Shown one piece after another: positions 37,696 through 47,121 of a stretch of 64,000 nucleotides of DNA. The notes below the pieces were generated by a model, which was not told the DNA's origin, searched no databases, and saw nothing but the letters and a program-made list of their open reading frames with translations. This DNA is from Siphonobacter curvatus (GTDB lineage Bacteria; Bacteroidota; Bacteroidia; Cytophagales; Spirosomataceae), in the NCBI RefSeq assembly GCF_002943425.1, contig NZ_PTRA01000007.1:62001-126000 (forward strand), in the 5' to 3' direction. A program made the position numbers and the translations under genes. The stretch's first letter is position 1. Every line of letters starts with the position of its first letter.

Positions 37696-37726
37696 CAAAA
37701 ATAGCCGGAATTTTGATTCAGGCAAA
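37696..37726 (-). promoter_or_regulatory. Predicted promoter of the leuA leader transcript
   Basis: Minus strand TTTG (37726-37723), exactly 19 bases, then TATTTTTG (37703-37696): full consensus in motif and spacing. It lies 65 bases after the leuB stop, so leuA can be transcribed on its own. Confidence 0.8.
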
Positions 37727-37790
37727 TAATTTGATGTTTGATGCCAGAGCTTTTTACGCCTTTTTACTTCCTAAATCGGTTATCGCTGGT

Positions 37791-38864
37791 CTAAATCCGC
37801 TTGAGTAGTTCGGCTCCCATAGCCTCGGTACCCAGGATTTTAGCCCGGTCGGTCTGAGCATCAGCGATGTCACCCGTCCGGAAACCATCTTTGAGGACAC
37901 CGTCTACAGCGGCAATGATGGCTTCGCTTTCTTCCTTCATCCCAAACGAAATATCCAGCATCAGGGCCGCCGACAGTACCGAAGCCAGCGGATTCGCCAC
38001 GCCTTTACCCGTTATATCGTGGGCTGAACCGTGAATAGGTTCGTATAACCCTACGGTATCACCGATGGAAGCCGAAGCCAGCATGCCCATGGAACCCGCA
38101 ATCTGACTGGCTTCATCCGTGAGGATATCGCCGAACAAGTTAGCCGTCAGTACCACGTCAAACCGGCGGGGATCTTTGATGAGCAACATCGCCGCTGAAT
38201 CGACAAATTGATGCTCTACTGTTACGTCTGGATATTCTTTGGCAATTTCCTGAACCACTTCCCGCCAGAGACGGCTCGTTTCCAGTACGTTGGCTTTATC
38301 TACCGAGCAAAGTTTTCCGTTACGGGTACGAGCCGCTTCGAAAGCCTTCCGGGCGATGCGTTCGACTTCGTATTTGCTGTATTTAGCAATATCGTACGCC
38401 GTAGCTCCTTCATCCTGACGACCTTTTTCACCGAAGTAAATGTCCCCCGTCAGTTCTCGGAAAAATAGGATGTCCGCTCCGCGAAGAATCTCGGCTTTGA
38501 TGCTGGACGCTTCCAGTAATTCGTCAAATAACTTGATGGGTCGGAGGTTCGCGTACAGGCCCAGGGCTTTGCGAATACCTAGTAATCCCTGCTCGGGGCG
38601 TACCTTGGCAGAAGGATCGTTATCGTATTTGGGGTGTCCCACGGCTCCAAAGAGGATGGCATCGGAAGCTTTGGATTTTTCGATGGTTTCCTCGGGCAGC
38701 GGCTGTCCGGTTGCTTCGATAGCAGCGTGACCGATGAGGGCGTAATCGAAGCTAAAGGCATGACCAAATTTTTGGCCAATGGCTTCGACGACTTGTTTCG
38801 ATACTTCGGTCACTTCCTGACCAATCCCATCACCGGGAATTACGAGAATATGTTTACTTGCCAT
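37791..38864 (-). CDS. leuB: 3-isopropylmalate dehydrogenase
   Basis: 357 aa. NAD+-dependent oxidative decarboxylation of 3-isopropylmalate. Motifs: VIPGDGIGQEV, the substrate Arg loop (ELTGDIYFGEKGR), DKANVLETSRLWR, and metal Asp residues in LTANLFGDILTDEASQIAGSMG, then GLYEPIHGSAHDI. Full length for the family. Last of leuC-leuD-leuB, 58 bases after leuD. Confidence 0.97.
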   Translation of the reverse strand: MASKHILVIPGDGIGQEVTEVSKQVVEAIGQKFGHAFSFDYALIGHAAIEATGQPLPEETIEKSKASDAILFGAVGHPKYDNDPSAKVRPEQGLLGIRKALGLYANLRPIKLFDELLEASSIKAEILRGADILFFRELTGDIYFGEKGRQDEGATAYDIAKYSKYEVERIARKAFEAARTRNGKLCSVDKANVLETSRLWREVVQEIAKEYPDVTVEHQFVDSAAMLLIKDPRRFDVVLTANLFGDILTDEASQIAGSMGMLASASIGDTVGLYEPIHGSAHDITGKGVANPLASVLSAALMLDISFGMKEESEAIIAAVDGVLKDGFRTGDIADAQTDRAKILGTEAMGAELLKRI

Positions 38865-38922
38865 GTAAAGGTTTAATTCACCACCGTACGACCAGTGATT
38901 TCAAGCAGATAGAATGCAACGG

Positions 38923-39516
38923 TTAAGCCCGACTGTTTTGGAACGCCTCAATTTCCGGCCGCAACGAGATCAGGTAATCGATATCATCGTAGCCGTTCAT
39001 CAGGCAGTTCTTCTTGTACGGGTTGATATCGAATGCAGTAGCCGTGCCGTCGGGTAAGGTAACCTGCTGATTTTCCAGATCAACCGTAATCTGAGCGTAC
39101 GGGTCGGCTTCAATCACAGCAAAGGTTTTAGCCAAGAATTCGTCTGACACCTGTACCGGTAATACAAAGTTATTCAGCGAGTTATTCCGGAAAATATCCG
39201 CAAAGAAGCTGGAAATGACTACGCTAAAGCCGTAATCATGAATAGCCCAGGCCGCGTGCTCCCGGCTGGAACCCATGCCGAAATTCTTACCTGCCACCAG
39301 AATCCGGGCGGCCTTGTAAGTCGGATCGTTTAATACGAAATCCGTTTTCGGCGTATTATCTGCGTTGTAGCGCCAGTCCCGGAAAAGATTATCGCCAAAA
39401 CCTTCGCGAGTCGTAGCTTTCAAAAAACGAGCCGGAATAATCTGGTCCGTGTCAATATTTTCAATCGGCAGCGGAGCCGCCTGTGAAGTCAATGTGGTTA
39501 TTGTCTCTTTTGCCAT
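38923..39516 (-). CDS. leuD: 3-isopropylmalate dehydratase small subunit
   Basis: 197 aa. Partner of LeuC in isomerising 2- to 3-isopropylmalate. The swivel-domain motifs are present: [34 protein letters not shown] and [18 protein letters not shown]. 28 bases downstream of leuC. Confidence 0.97.
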   Translation of the reverse strand: MAKETITTLTSQAAPLPIENIDTDQIIPARFLKATTREGFGDNLFRDWRYNADNTPKTDFVLNDPTYKAARILVAGKNFGMGSSREHAAWAIHDYGFSVVISSFFADIFRNNSLNNFVLPVQVSDEFLAKTFAVIEADPYAQITVDLENQQVTLPDGTATAFDINPYKKNCLMNGYDDIDYLISLRPEIEAFQNSRA

Positions 39517-39544
39517 GTCAGCAGAATTATGAATGGAAGCTTAC

Positions 39545-40951
39545 TTACACCAGTTCCCGAACGTCACCTACCTTACCCGTTACCGCTGCTACGGCAGCCG
39601 TCAGTGGAGAGACCAGTAACGTGCGGGCTCCCGGTCCCTGGCGACCTTCGAAGTTTCGGTTGGAGGTACTCACGGCGTATTTACCGGCGGGTACTTTGTC
39701 TTCGTTCATGCCTAAGCAAGCCGAACATCCGGGACCGCGTAATTCAAAACCCGCTCCTTCAAATACTTTGTCGAGACCTTCAGCCCGAGCCTGTTCAGCT
39801 ACCTGATTCGAACCGGGAACAATCCAGACTTCTATACCACTGGCTTTTTGCTTTCCTTTGACAAATTCCGCAACCTCGCGAAGGTCTTCAATACGGGCAT
39901 TGGTACAGGAGCCGATGAATACATAATCAATGGCTTTCCCTAACAGGCTTTCGCCCGGTTTTAAGCCCATGTAATGCAGCGACTTTTCAAACGAAGGCTG
40001 CTCCGTAGCCGGAATTTCCTCCAGCGTAGGTACGTGATCCGTTACGCCGATACCCATACCCGGGTTCGTTCCATACGTAATCATGGGCTTGATATCCGCC
40101 GCGTCGAAAGTCAATACTTTATCGAACTGGGCTCCTTCGTCGGTTTTCAGTTCCTTCCACGCTTCTACCTTACGGTCAAACTCTTCACCCTGTGGAGCAA
40201 AGCGACGTCCTTTCAAATAGGCGAAGGTTACTTCATCGGGAGCAATCATGCCGCCACGAGCACCCATTTCGATACTCATGTTACAGACCGTCATCCGGCC
40301 TTCCATCGTCAGGTTCCGAATGGCTTCTCCAGCGTATTCCACGAAATAGCCCGTAGCTCCGGCAGCTGAGATTTTAGCGATGATATACAGGATCAAGTCT
40401 TTCGCCGTTACGCCTTTTTCGAGCGTACCGTTGACTTCGATCAGCATCTTTTTAGGCTTCGACTGAATGATACACTGCGTCGTCAGTACCTGCTCTACTT
40501 CCGAAGTACCAATCCCGAACGCTACGTTTCCAAACGCTCCGTGCGTAGAGGTATGCGAATCACCGCACACAATCGTCATGCCGGGTTGCGTAATGCCCAG
40601 TTCGGGTCCGATGACGTGTACGATGCCTTGGAACGGGTGTAACAAGTCGTAGAGTTCAATACCGAATTCCTTACAGTTTTCGCGAAGTTTCTCTACCTGA
40701 TGGCGAGACAAGGCTTCACGGATGGGCAGGTGCTGATCTTTCGTAGGAACGTTGTGATCGGCGGTTGCCGTCGTGCGATTCACATTGAAGACTTTCGCTC
40801 CACGCTTGCGAAGACCATCGAAAGCCTGAGGACTTGTCACTTCGTGAATGAAGTGACGATCAATAAACACGACGTCGGGATAACCTTCCTGGCGTTTGAC
40901 GACGTGGCCGTCCCAGATTTTATCGAATAATGTTTGAGGGGTATTGCTCAT
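39545..40951 (-). CDS. leuC: 3-isopropylmalate dehydratase large subunit
   Basis: 468 aa aconitase-family subunit. [4Fe-4S] ligands in [13 protein letters not shown] and [11 protein letters not shown]; also [19 protein letters not shown] and [19 protein letters not shown] near the C-terminus. First gene of leuC-leuD-leuB. The 70-base gap upstream to the AraC-type gene shows no attenuator, so it may be read through from that gene or have a weak promoter. Confidence 0.97.
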   Translation of the reverse strand: MSNTPQTLFDKIWDGHVVKRQEGYPDVVFIDRHFIHEVTSPQAFDGLRKRGAKVFNVNRTTATADHNVPTKDQHLPIREALSRHQVEKLRENCKEFGIELYDLLHPFQGIVHVIGPELGITQPGMTIVCGDSHTSTHGAFGNVAFGIGTSEVEQVLTTQCIIQSKPKKMLIEVNGTLEKGVTAKDLILYIIAKISAAGATGYFVEYAGEAIRNLTMEGRMTVCNMSIEMGARGGMIAPDEVTFAYLKGRRFAPQGEEFDRKVEAWKELKTDEGAQFDKVLTFDAADIKPMITYGTNPGMGIGVTDHVPTLEEIPATEQPSFEKSLHYMGLKPGESLLGKAIDYVFIGSCTNARIEDLREVAEFVKGKQKASGIEVWIVPGSNQVAEQARAEGLDKVFEGAGFELRGPGCSACLGMNEDKVPAGKYAVSTSNRNFEGRQGPGARTLLVSPLTAAVAAVTGKVGDVRELV

Positions 40952-41021
40952 TGTTGGATTAGGCTAACTAATACGCTACAAAATTGGGAGATTTATTGAG
41001 CAAGTGGGTATCGGCAAACGT

Positions 41022-41870
41022 TCAAACGATAGCGTTTTTGGTTCGATGATACAAATTGGGCGTTGAACCGTATTGCTCTTTGAAAGCCTTGATGAAGTGG
41101 GATACGCTCTCGTACCCAATCTCAAAACTGATTTCCGAAACGTTTTTGCTGGTATTCTCCAGTAAGAATACGGCGTGTTCGAGTCGTTTTTTGCGAATCC
41201 AGGCGGCGGGACTGGTCCCGAATTGTTTCTCAAAATCACGTTTGAATACGGAAAGACTACGGCCGGACAAACGGGCCAGTTCAGCCACCGACAACGGTTT
41301 GAGATAATAGCTTTGTAGTAACCACTCCAGATCCAGCTTCTCGCCAATGTACAAACTGTGCAAAAAGGCTTTTAACTGTCCCGTAACATCGTTTTCGAAA
41401 AGTAAGAGTAAGAGTTCGTGCGATTTGAGTCGCAGATACTGATTCAGAAAGGGCGTAGGACGCTGGAAATACGGAAAGATGGAATCGGCAAAAGCACTTA
41501 AGCTGGGGTTTCCTTCAAACACCAGTAAGGGGTTATCAATTTCCCGTTCCTGAAGCGGACCAGAGACCAGTTCAATATGCTGCTCAACGAAGGATTTCAA
41601 CAGCTTCTCATGAAAGAAAAAAACCAGGCTGCGATAGGCCCGGTCGAGTGCTTCCTGCATGAAGTAATAGCCGCGACGAATAAACACCACATCGCCCTTG
41701 CGTACCCGCGTTTCGCCCTCAGGAGCCAAAAACCGCTTTTCGCCTTCCAGTACAAAAATCACCGCATGTTCTTCGAAAAAAACTTCATTACGGAGCGGCG
41801 GGTCCTGGTTGCGGTAGGCCACAAAAGTCATGTCCTGAATCTTGAGCGATTCAAATTCATTGACATGCAT
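41022..41870 (-). CDS. AraC-family transcriptional regulator
   Basis: About 282 aa from ATG 41868-41870; the frame continues up to 41945 with residues that do not look like a domain. An N-terminal cupin-like sensor (LEGEKRFLAPEGETRVRKGDVVFI) and two C-terminal helix-turn-helix motifs (LSVAELARLSGRSLSVFKRDF; NVSEISFEIGYESVSHFIKAF). It lies directly upstream of leuCDB in the same orientation, so a role in leucine gene control is possible but not shown. Confidence 0.9.
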   Translation of the reverse strand: MHVNEFESLKIQDMTFVAYRNQDPPLRNEVFFEEHAVIFVLEGEKRFLAPEGETRVRKGDVVFIRRGYYFMQEALDRAYRSLVFFFHEKLLKSFVEQHIELVSGPLQEREIDNPLLVFEGNPSLSAFADSIFPYFQRPTPFLNQYLRLKSHELLLLLFENDVTGQLKAFLHSLYIGEKLDLEWLLQSYYLKPLSVAELARLSGRSLSVFKRDFEKQFGTSPAAWIRKKRLEHAVFLLENTSKNVSEISFEIGYESVSHFIKAFKEQYGSTPNLYHRTKNAIV

Positions 41871-42011
41871 GAAGGTGGGGACACGAAGCACTGGACGTAA
41901 TGTTTGGATTGGGTTTGAAAAGATTTGAGGATGTCTAAAGTTCAAACAAGCCTACATGAGCCTAGACAGGCCTATTTCCAACTTTTCAAACCTTACCCAT
42001 CCTCAAACTAA

Positions 42012-42233
42012 TTAGGCCGCATTCTTATTTTCAGCGTTGGGAAGAGGTTTCTCAACGACCTGATGTTCTTTTTCGTGGAACGCTTCCCATTCCAGAAGCT
42101 GGCGGGTTTGCTGTTCGGGGGAAAGGTTAGAAAACGCAGCTAACTGCCGATGTAAAAATTCTAATTTTTCTTCTTCGGTGGGAAAAGCAGCCAGACGGGC
42201 CGCCAGTTCCCGTAATTCAGATACAGTATTCAT
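42012..42233 (-). CDS. Small hypothetical protein
   Basis: 73 aa, charged and helical (SELRELAARLAAFPTEEEKLEF, LLEWEAFHEKEHQVVEK). No signal or membrane segment and no family I recognise. Good codon usage and a clean position between two same-strand genes support it as real. Confidence 0.6.
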   Translation of the reverse strand: MNTVSELRELAARLAAFPTEEEKLEFLHRQLAAFSNLSPEQQTRQLLEWEAFHEKEHQVVEKPLPNAENKNAA

Positions 42234-42288
42234 ATTAAAAATCGCCTCCTTTCGGGTTCTTCACTACTTGTATATAATTCAAAATCAG

Positions 42289-43431
42289 TTAAAATAGTTT
42301 ATTAGGACCATTAAGTTTAATGTAGTAGTTGAGGGAAATTCGGGGCGGAATAAGAAAGGGAGCTTCTTCCTGACCCATCTTAAAAAACAAGCGACTAAAG
42401 TGTGACACTTCCAATTCGAGCCGTTTTTTAAAGCTAACCCCAATACCCGGTGTAAGAATGCCGGTAGTAGCAATTTTATTTGAAAAAATTACTAATCCTA
42501 CGTTATAAAAAGGTTGGATTTTGCCCCCGCCTAAGTATTGGCCAGCCAGTATTTCGATCGTTTTTAGATGACTATCCACGGGTCTACGGGTTTCTTCTTG
42601 CAGTACCACTATTTTTGAAGCCCTATGAAAAGCTATCTTCGCGTACATCTGTTGATGATTCCGGGGAAAATTGACGCGTGCCGATAAACCCAGAGAAGCC
42701 TGATTTTTGCCTTGGCTTAAATCACTAATATTCAAACGTTCAAGACCGGCATTGAGGCCTACATAAAACGTAGACTTTTCATCTTTCAACCGAAATTTAA
42801 CGGGCTCTTCCGTATATTTTTTATCGTGATAAGCCTGTAAGTAGTTGATCAGATACCGGCTTGCATAAAGGGGAGGGGTCATTGAAAAGCTAGCCACATC
42901 AGCCGTCAATTGTTCTAGCTGTTGCTTGTACTCCTGTACCGCTACGCGATAATTTTGCCCTTCCTTTTGCCGGTAGAAACTATAATTGATCAGTTCATAG
43001 AAAGAAGGTCCTTCTTCAATAAAAAAACGGATTCTTCCGTCTTTATCACTTCTAGCATAGTATAAGCTGATTTTCTGGTCACTCCAGAGCTGTTGTAGAA
43101 ATAACGTTTGCTGAACGTACGTATCCGGTTTAGTCTCGTAAACATCTTCGCTTACGTACAAAAGATTCAATGTATACGATTTATACAACTGATTTTCCTT
43201 CGCTATATAAAATGCCTTATATGAAACCGCACTAATGATTTCTTCTTTCTGCGTTAAATCCCGTTTGATTCGAATTTCGGCGGGGCTATCGGACCAGTCT
43301 TGATAATGGATATAACAGGCTAAAGTGTCGCCGGCGGCTTTTACGATATATCCTTTTTGGAACGTACTTTGAGCGAATACATAGCCAGTATTCAACAATA
43401 AAATTACACTAAGTAGAAATGGACGAAACAT
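42289..43431 (-). CDS. Hypothetical exported protein, outer-membrane-like
   Basis: 380 aa. Signal peptide MFRPFLLSVILLLNTGYVFAQ. The first two-thirds are mixed; the last 150 residues (FYVGLNAGLERLNISDLSQG, then ARVNFPRNHQQMYAKIAFH) alternate like a small beta-barrel. Such proteins are common single genes in Cytophagales, with unknown function. It separates ilvA from the leu genes on the same strand. Confidence 0.75.
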   Translation of the reverse strand: MFRPFLLSVILLLNTGYVFAQSTFQKGYIVKAAGDTLACYIHYQDWSDSPAEIRIKRDLTQKEEIISAVSYKAFYIAKENQLYKSYTLNLLYVSEDVYETKPDTYVQQTLFLQQLWSDQKISLYYARSDKDGRIRFFIEEGPSFYELINYSFYRQKEGQNYRVAVQEYKQQLEQLTADVASFSMTPPLYASRYLINYLQAYHDKKYTEEPVKFRLKDEKSTFYVGLNAGLERLNISDLSQGKNQASLGLSARVNFPRNHQQMYAKIAFHRASKIVVLQEETRRPVDSHLKTIEILAGQYLGGGKIQPFYNVGLVIFSNKIATTGILTPGIGVSFKKRLELEVSHFSRLFFKMGQEEAPFLIPPRISLNYYIKLNGPNKLF

Positions 43432-43503
43432 ATAAGGTTAGGTTAATAGAATGGAAACAAAACTATAGAATTTCCATTCTATTATACCTTCCTTCGAAGT
43501 AAC

Positions 43504-44772
43504 TTATACTAAAATGCCAAACAAATCTGGCTTATCATTTAGGTATTCGTATGTAACTTTTGCCTCATTCATGCGGTGAATAAGGGAAGAAAAATCACTT
43601 TTTGATTTTAATTCGATCCCTACAATAGCGGGGCCCTGTTCGCGATTGGTTTTCTTGACGTATTCAAAGCGAGTAATGTCATCGTTGGGGCCGAGTACAT
43701 TCAAAAACTCCCGAAAAGCTCCGGCCCGCTGCGGAAATCGGATGATGAAATAATGCTTCAATCCTTCGTACAAAAGCGAGCGTTCTTTAATTTCTTCCAT
43801 CCGGGTGATGTCGTTGTTACCCCCGCTAACCAGACAGACCACGTTCTTACCTTTGATCTCATCTTTCAGAAAATCTAAAGCAGCGATACTTAGTGCTCCG
43901 GCGGGCTCGGCTACGATGGCTTCCTCGTTGTACAATTGCATGATCGTGGTACACACTTTACCTTCTGGAATGGTAATCACATCGTCGAGCAGTTCCTGAC
44001 AGATCTGAAAGGTCATTTCCCCTACCCGCTTGACGGCCGCCCCATCGACGAATTTGTCAATATCATCCAGCGTTACGATCTTCCCGTGGTTGAGTGCCTC
44101 CCGCATGGACGCCGCACCTGCCGGTTCAATACCAATCAGTTTCGTATGCGGAGAAAGGTGTTTGAAGACCGTAGCCACGCCGGAAGCCAGTCCGCCCCCA
44201 CCGATGGCGAAGAGAACATAATCAATTTTAAAGTCGGCATCTTTGAAGATTTCCAGGCCTACCGTTCCCTGCCCTTCCATCACGCCCAGGTCGTCGAAGG
44301 GGTGCACAAACGTTGCTCCCTGCTGCTGTTCAAAGGCCCGAGCCGCTACGTAGGCGTCATCAAACGTATCACCCGTGAGTACTACTTCTACTTCGTCCCG
44401 CCCAAAGAGTTTTACCTGTTTTACTTTCTGGTTGGGCGTGGTGCTGGGCATAAAAATTGTACCCTTCACCCCCATTTTGTGGCAGGCGTACGCCACGCCC
44501 TGCGCGTGATTTCCGGCACTGGCACAGGCTACGCCCTTAGCCAGAGCCTCGGCAGGAAGTTTGGCCATGCAGTTGTAGGCTCCGCGAATTTTGTAGGAAC
44601 GTACAATCTGCTGGTCCTCGCGTTTGAGGTATACATTCGCTCCGAATTTCGCGGACAGGTTCAAATTCACCGTCAGTGGCGTATGTGTTACTACTTTACG
44701 GAGTCGTTCGGCGGCAAGAAATATGTCGTCAAGCTGGGGGAATAGCGTCGGGGAATCAACGGTTTCTTTCAT
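43504..44772 (-). CDS. ilvA: Threonine ammonia-lyase (threonine dehydratase)
   Basis: About 422 aa from ATG 44770-44772; the frame opens 30 codons earlier at 44862. PLP enzyme making 2-ketobutyrate for isoleucine. The PLP Lys lies in VRSYKIRGAYN, the Gly-rich phosphate loop is IGGGGLASG, and there is a single ACT-like C-terminal domain (KHYFIIRFPQRAGAFREFL) for feedback control. It is cut off from ilvC by a terminator, so it probably has its own promoter; no leader peptide was found for it. Confidence 0.95.
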   Translation of the reverse strand: MKETVDSPTLFPQLDDIFLAAERLRKVVTHTPLTVNLNLSAKFGANVYLKREDQQIVRSYKIRGAYNCMAKLPAEALAKGVACASAGNHAQGVAYACHKMGVKGTIFMPSTTPNQKVKQVKLFGRDEVEVVLTGDTFDDAYVAARAFEQQQGATFVHPFDDLGVMEGQGTVGLEIFKDADFKIDYVLFAIGGGGLASGVATVFKHLSPHTKLIGIEPAGAASMREALNHGKIVTLDDIDKFVDGAAVKRVGEMTFQICQELLDDVITIPEGKVCTTIMQLYNEEAIVAEPAGALSIAALDFLKDEIKGKNVVCLVSGGNNDITRMEEIKERSLLYEGLKHYFIIRFPQRAGAFREFLNVLGPNDDITRFEYVKKTNREQGPAIVGIELKSKSDFSSLIHRMNEAKVTYEYLNDKPDLFGILV

Positions 44773-45123
44773 CTTCTCTTCTATGCGACGTGCTAACGTC
44801 TGTGCCGGGGTATTCACAATAGTATGATAATAAGATTTATAACGGGGAGGTTGGATAGGCAAGTGTACAGTAGCCGCCTTGGCGGTTTTCTGTGGACTGT
44901 TTTTGAAGTAATGCTTGTATTATTAAAAAGGCACTGGTACTAAAAAGGGTGAATGAACGAATGGTATCATTCACTCATTCACCCCTTGGAGTTCAGGGTT
45001 TTGAGTTTTTCGTTTTGAGTTAATTGACGGCATGAACTGTCAGTTACCGTCTTTCTTTGCTCGCCTGAACGCGGATGAGCGGTTAAACTCCAAACTGAAA
45101 ACACTAAACGCTAAACTGAAGAA
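44773..45123 (-). other. Intergenic region ilvC-ilvA with terminator and a copy of a dispersed inverted repeat
   Basis: 351 bases. Next to ilvC (about 44997-45122) is an imperfect inverted repeat built from TTTTGAGTT and AAACGCTAAAC blocks. Then comes the terminator at 44947-44984. A CCGCC/GGCGG hairpin lies near 44874-44890. No ORF with coding character apart from the possible ilvA extension. Confidence 0.6.
44947..44984 (-). terminator. Intrinsic terminator downstream of ilvC
   Basis: GGGTGAATGA (44947-44956) pairs with TCATTCACCC (44975-44984); an inner GAATG/CATTC stem extends it. On the minus strand it is followed by five T. It closes the ilvDBNC transcript. Confidence 0.8.
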
Positions 45124-46170
45124 TTAGCTACGCTCGGGACGCAGGCTACGTACGGTAGCACCGGCTTTCCACATTTCTGATTCGCGGAGTTCGGCCAGTT
45201 CTACTTCCAGTTTCTCGCGGTAATCAGACTGTGAGTTACGGCTGATTGAAATTTGAGCCTGCTCCCCTGATTTTACCGAGTTATACAGTTTTTCGAAGAC
45301 GGGCTTGGTTGCTTCCTTGAAAGGCTTCCACCAATCCAGAGCACCGCGTTGAGCCGTCGTCGAGCAGTTGGCGTACATCCAGTCCATACCGTTTTCAGCC
45401 ACTAAAGGCATCAGCGATTGGGTCAGCTCTTCTACTGTTTCGTTGAAGGCTTCTGAAGGCGAGTGACCGTTTTCGCGGAGTACTTCGTACTGAGCAGCGA
45501 AGATTCCTTGAATAGCACCCATCAGCGTACCACGCTCACCCGTAAGGTCAGACGTTACTTCTTTGTAGAAATCCGTCTCGAACAGGTAACCTGAACCTAC
45601 ACCGATACCCATAGCGATACATTTTTCGCGGGCTTTACCGGTAGCATCCTGGTAGATAGCAAAGCTGGAGTTCAGACCTTTTCCTTCTACGAACAAACGA
45701 CGCAGGGACGTTCCAGAACCTTTGGGGGCTACCAGGAATACGTCTACATCAGCCGGAGGAACAATACCCGTCTGATCTTTGTAAGTTACACCGAAACCGT
45801 GTGAGAAGTACAGAGATTTGCCAGGTTTCAGAGCGGCTTTCACCGTAGGCCACAGGGCGATCTGAGCGGCGTCAGAAAGCAGGTAGCAAATGATGGTACC
45901 TTTTTCGAGAGCTTCTTCAATTTCGAAGAGGGTTTCACCGGGAACCCATCCATCGGCTACGGCTTTATCCCAAGTTTTGGAATCTTTCCGTTGACCTACG
46001 ATTACGTTGAAGCCGTTATCTTTCATATTCAGTCCTTGACCAGGACCTTGTACGCCATATCCAATGACCGCAATTACTTCTTCGTTCAGTACTTCACGGG
46101 CTTTTTCGAGGGGGAATTCTTCCCGGGTCACTACTTCTTCTTCGACTCCGCCGAAGTTCAACTTTGCCAT
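45124..46170 (-). CDS. ilvC: Ketol-acid reductoisomerase
   Basis: 348 aa from ATG 46168-46170 (MAKLNFGGVEEEVV); the longer frame to 46266 runs through a repeat-rich gap and is unlikely. NADPH motif VIGYGVQGPGQGLN; the catalytic region includes APKGSGTSLRRLF and DLTGERGTLMGAIQG. It converts acetolactate or acetohydroxybutyrate to the dihydroxy acids for IlvD. Full family length for the short form. It is separated from ilvN by an inverted-repeat element. Confidence 0.96.
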   Translation of the reverse strand: MAKLNFGGVEEEVVTREEFPLEKAREVLNEEVIAVIGYGVQGPGQGLNMKDNGFNVIVGQRKDSKTWDKAVADGWVPGETLFEIEEALEKGTIICYLLSDAAQIALWPTVKAALKPGKSLYFSHGFGVTYKDQTGIVPPADVDVFLVAPKGSGTSLRRLFVEGKGLNSSFAIYQDATGKAREKCIAMGIGVGSGYLFETDFYKEVTSDLTGERGTLMGAIQGIFAAQYEVLRENGHSPSEAFNETVEELTQSLMPLVAENGMDWMYANCSTTAQRGALDWWKPFKEATKPVFEKLYNSVKSGEQAQISISRNSQSDYREKLEVELAELRESEMWKAGATVRSLRPERS

Positions 46171-46222
46171 TTTGATTGAATTTTGAGGATAATAAAATTG
46201 TAAAAACTCTTTGGATTTCGAG

Positions 46223-46281
46223 TCTAGCGTTGGGGGTTTAGCGTTCAATAATGCATCAACGCTCAACCCAAAACGCTAAAC
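46223..46281. repeat. Intergenic inverted repeat (copy between ilvN and ilvC)
   Basis: Left arm about 46223-46248 (TAGCGTTGGGGGTTTAGCGTT) and right arm 46255-46281 (its imperfect complement, ending AAACGCTAAAC). Similar sequence occurs at 44997-45122 and 58605-58688. Confidence 0.55.
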
Positions 46282-46283
46282 AC

Positions 46284-46817
46284 TTATGCAATTTCCCAGA
46301 CTCCTTCCGAAGGCAGGTACTCGACCAGGCCTTTTTCTTCCTTGGATACGCTAATTCGGCCGGAACGGACGAACTCCAGAATACCCTGGGGTTTGATATA
46401 ATGGTAGAATTCCATGATTTCGGCTTCCGTACCCGATTTTTCGATGACGACCGAATCCGTCCCCCATTGCACCACCCAGGCGTTGAAGTCCTTATTTACC
46501 CGCTCAATGTCGAGTTGGGGACCACCCAGGGGCGTTGAGATTTTGAACAGGGCTGTCTCTTGAAAGACGATGTCTTCGTCTAGATACCCGTATACCGCCA
46601 GTACATCGACCAATTTCCGAATCTGGCGTACCAGTTTTTCAACGGATTCGCGACTTTCAGACTTCAGTACAATGGTAAAGCGAGATACGCCTTTACGCTC
46701 GGTCTCACAAACCGTCAACGATTCGATATTCAACCGACGACGCGTGAAGACAATCGTAATACGGTTCAGTAAACCAACCGTATTCGTGGTAAATATTGAA
46801 ATGGTGTAATTAGTCAT
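46284..46817 (-). CDS. ilvN: Acetolactate synthase small (regulatory) subunit
   Basis: About 177 aa from MTNYTISIFTTNTVGLLNRI; an ATG four codons upstream (46829) is also possible. An N-terminal ACT domain for valine feedback and a C-terminal ALS-associated domain (LDIERVNKDFNAWVVQWGTDSVVIEKSG). It follows the frameshifted ABM gene, overlapping its stop, and so is in the ilv operon. Confidence 0.94.
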   Translation of the reverse strand: MTNYTISIFTTNTVGLLNRITIVFTRRRLNIESLTVCETERKGVSRFTIVLKSESRESVEKLVRQIRKLVDVLAVYGYLDEDIVFQETALFKISTPLGGPQLDIERVNKDFNAWVVQWGTDSVVIEKSGTEAEIMEFYHYIKPQGILEFVRSGRISVSKEEKGLVEYLPSEGVWEIA

Positions 46818-47114
46818 TTGTATCGGCATTTATTGATTCAAAATGCTCTACGACCGGAAACGGATCGTAAAAAGGGTGTAATAAACGTTTCCGGTGCTGG
46901 TAATCTTCCGATTCTCGAAAACCGATGGTATGATCTTCCAGCGTCTCCCATTCAACGAGTAATACGTATCGATTAGCCTTTTCCATGCCGCGTTGTAAGC
47001 GGTGACTCAAATAACCCTTTTGCCGGGAAATATACACTTGAGCCTGCTGGAATGCCTGTTCGAACGCTTCCGCCTGATTGGCTCGTCATCGAGCAAGGCA
47101 ATTTCGAGAATCAT
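46810..47114 (-). pseudogene. ABM-domain (antibiotic biosynthesis monooxygenase-like) gene with a frameshift
   Basis: Begins at ATG 47114-47112 with MILEIALLDDEP, the usual start of this small family, seven bases after the ilvB stop. After about 11 codons the frame must shift: the continuation NQAEAFEQAFQQAQVYISRQ to the C-terminus (VLLVEWETLEDHTIGF, HPFYDPFPVVEHF) is in another frame. One missing base near 47079 explains it. The two parts together give about 101 aa of normal domain structure. The break is either a real mutation or a sequence error. No slippery heptamer is present. The start at GTG 47037 would remove the first strand of the fold. Confidence 0.75.
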
Positions 47115-47121
47115 CCTACTT

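Noticed and set aside
37539-37808. 89-codon plus-strand ORF opposite the leuA leader
   Set aside because: It is the complement of the leader peptide, terminator and promoter, and its composition reflects the palindrome.
46810-47037. Stand-alone 75-aa gene starting at GTG 47037
   Set aside because: It would lack the first strand of the ABM fold, which is present upstream in another frame; a frameshifted longer gene explains it better.
47070-47090. Programmed frameshift in the ABM gene
   Set aside because: No X-XXY-YYZ slippery heptamer or downstream pseudoknot is visible; a simple one-base deletion is more likely.
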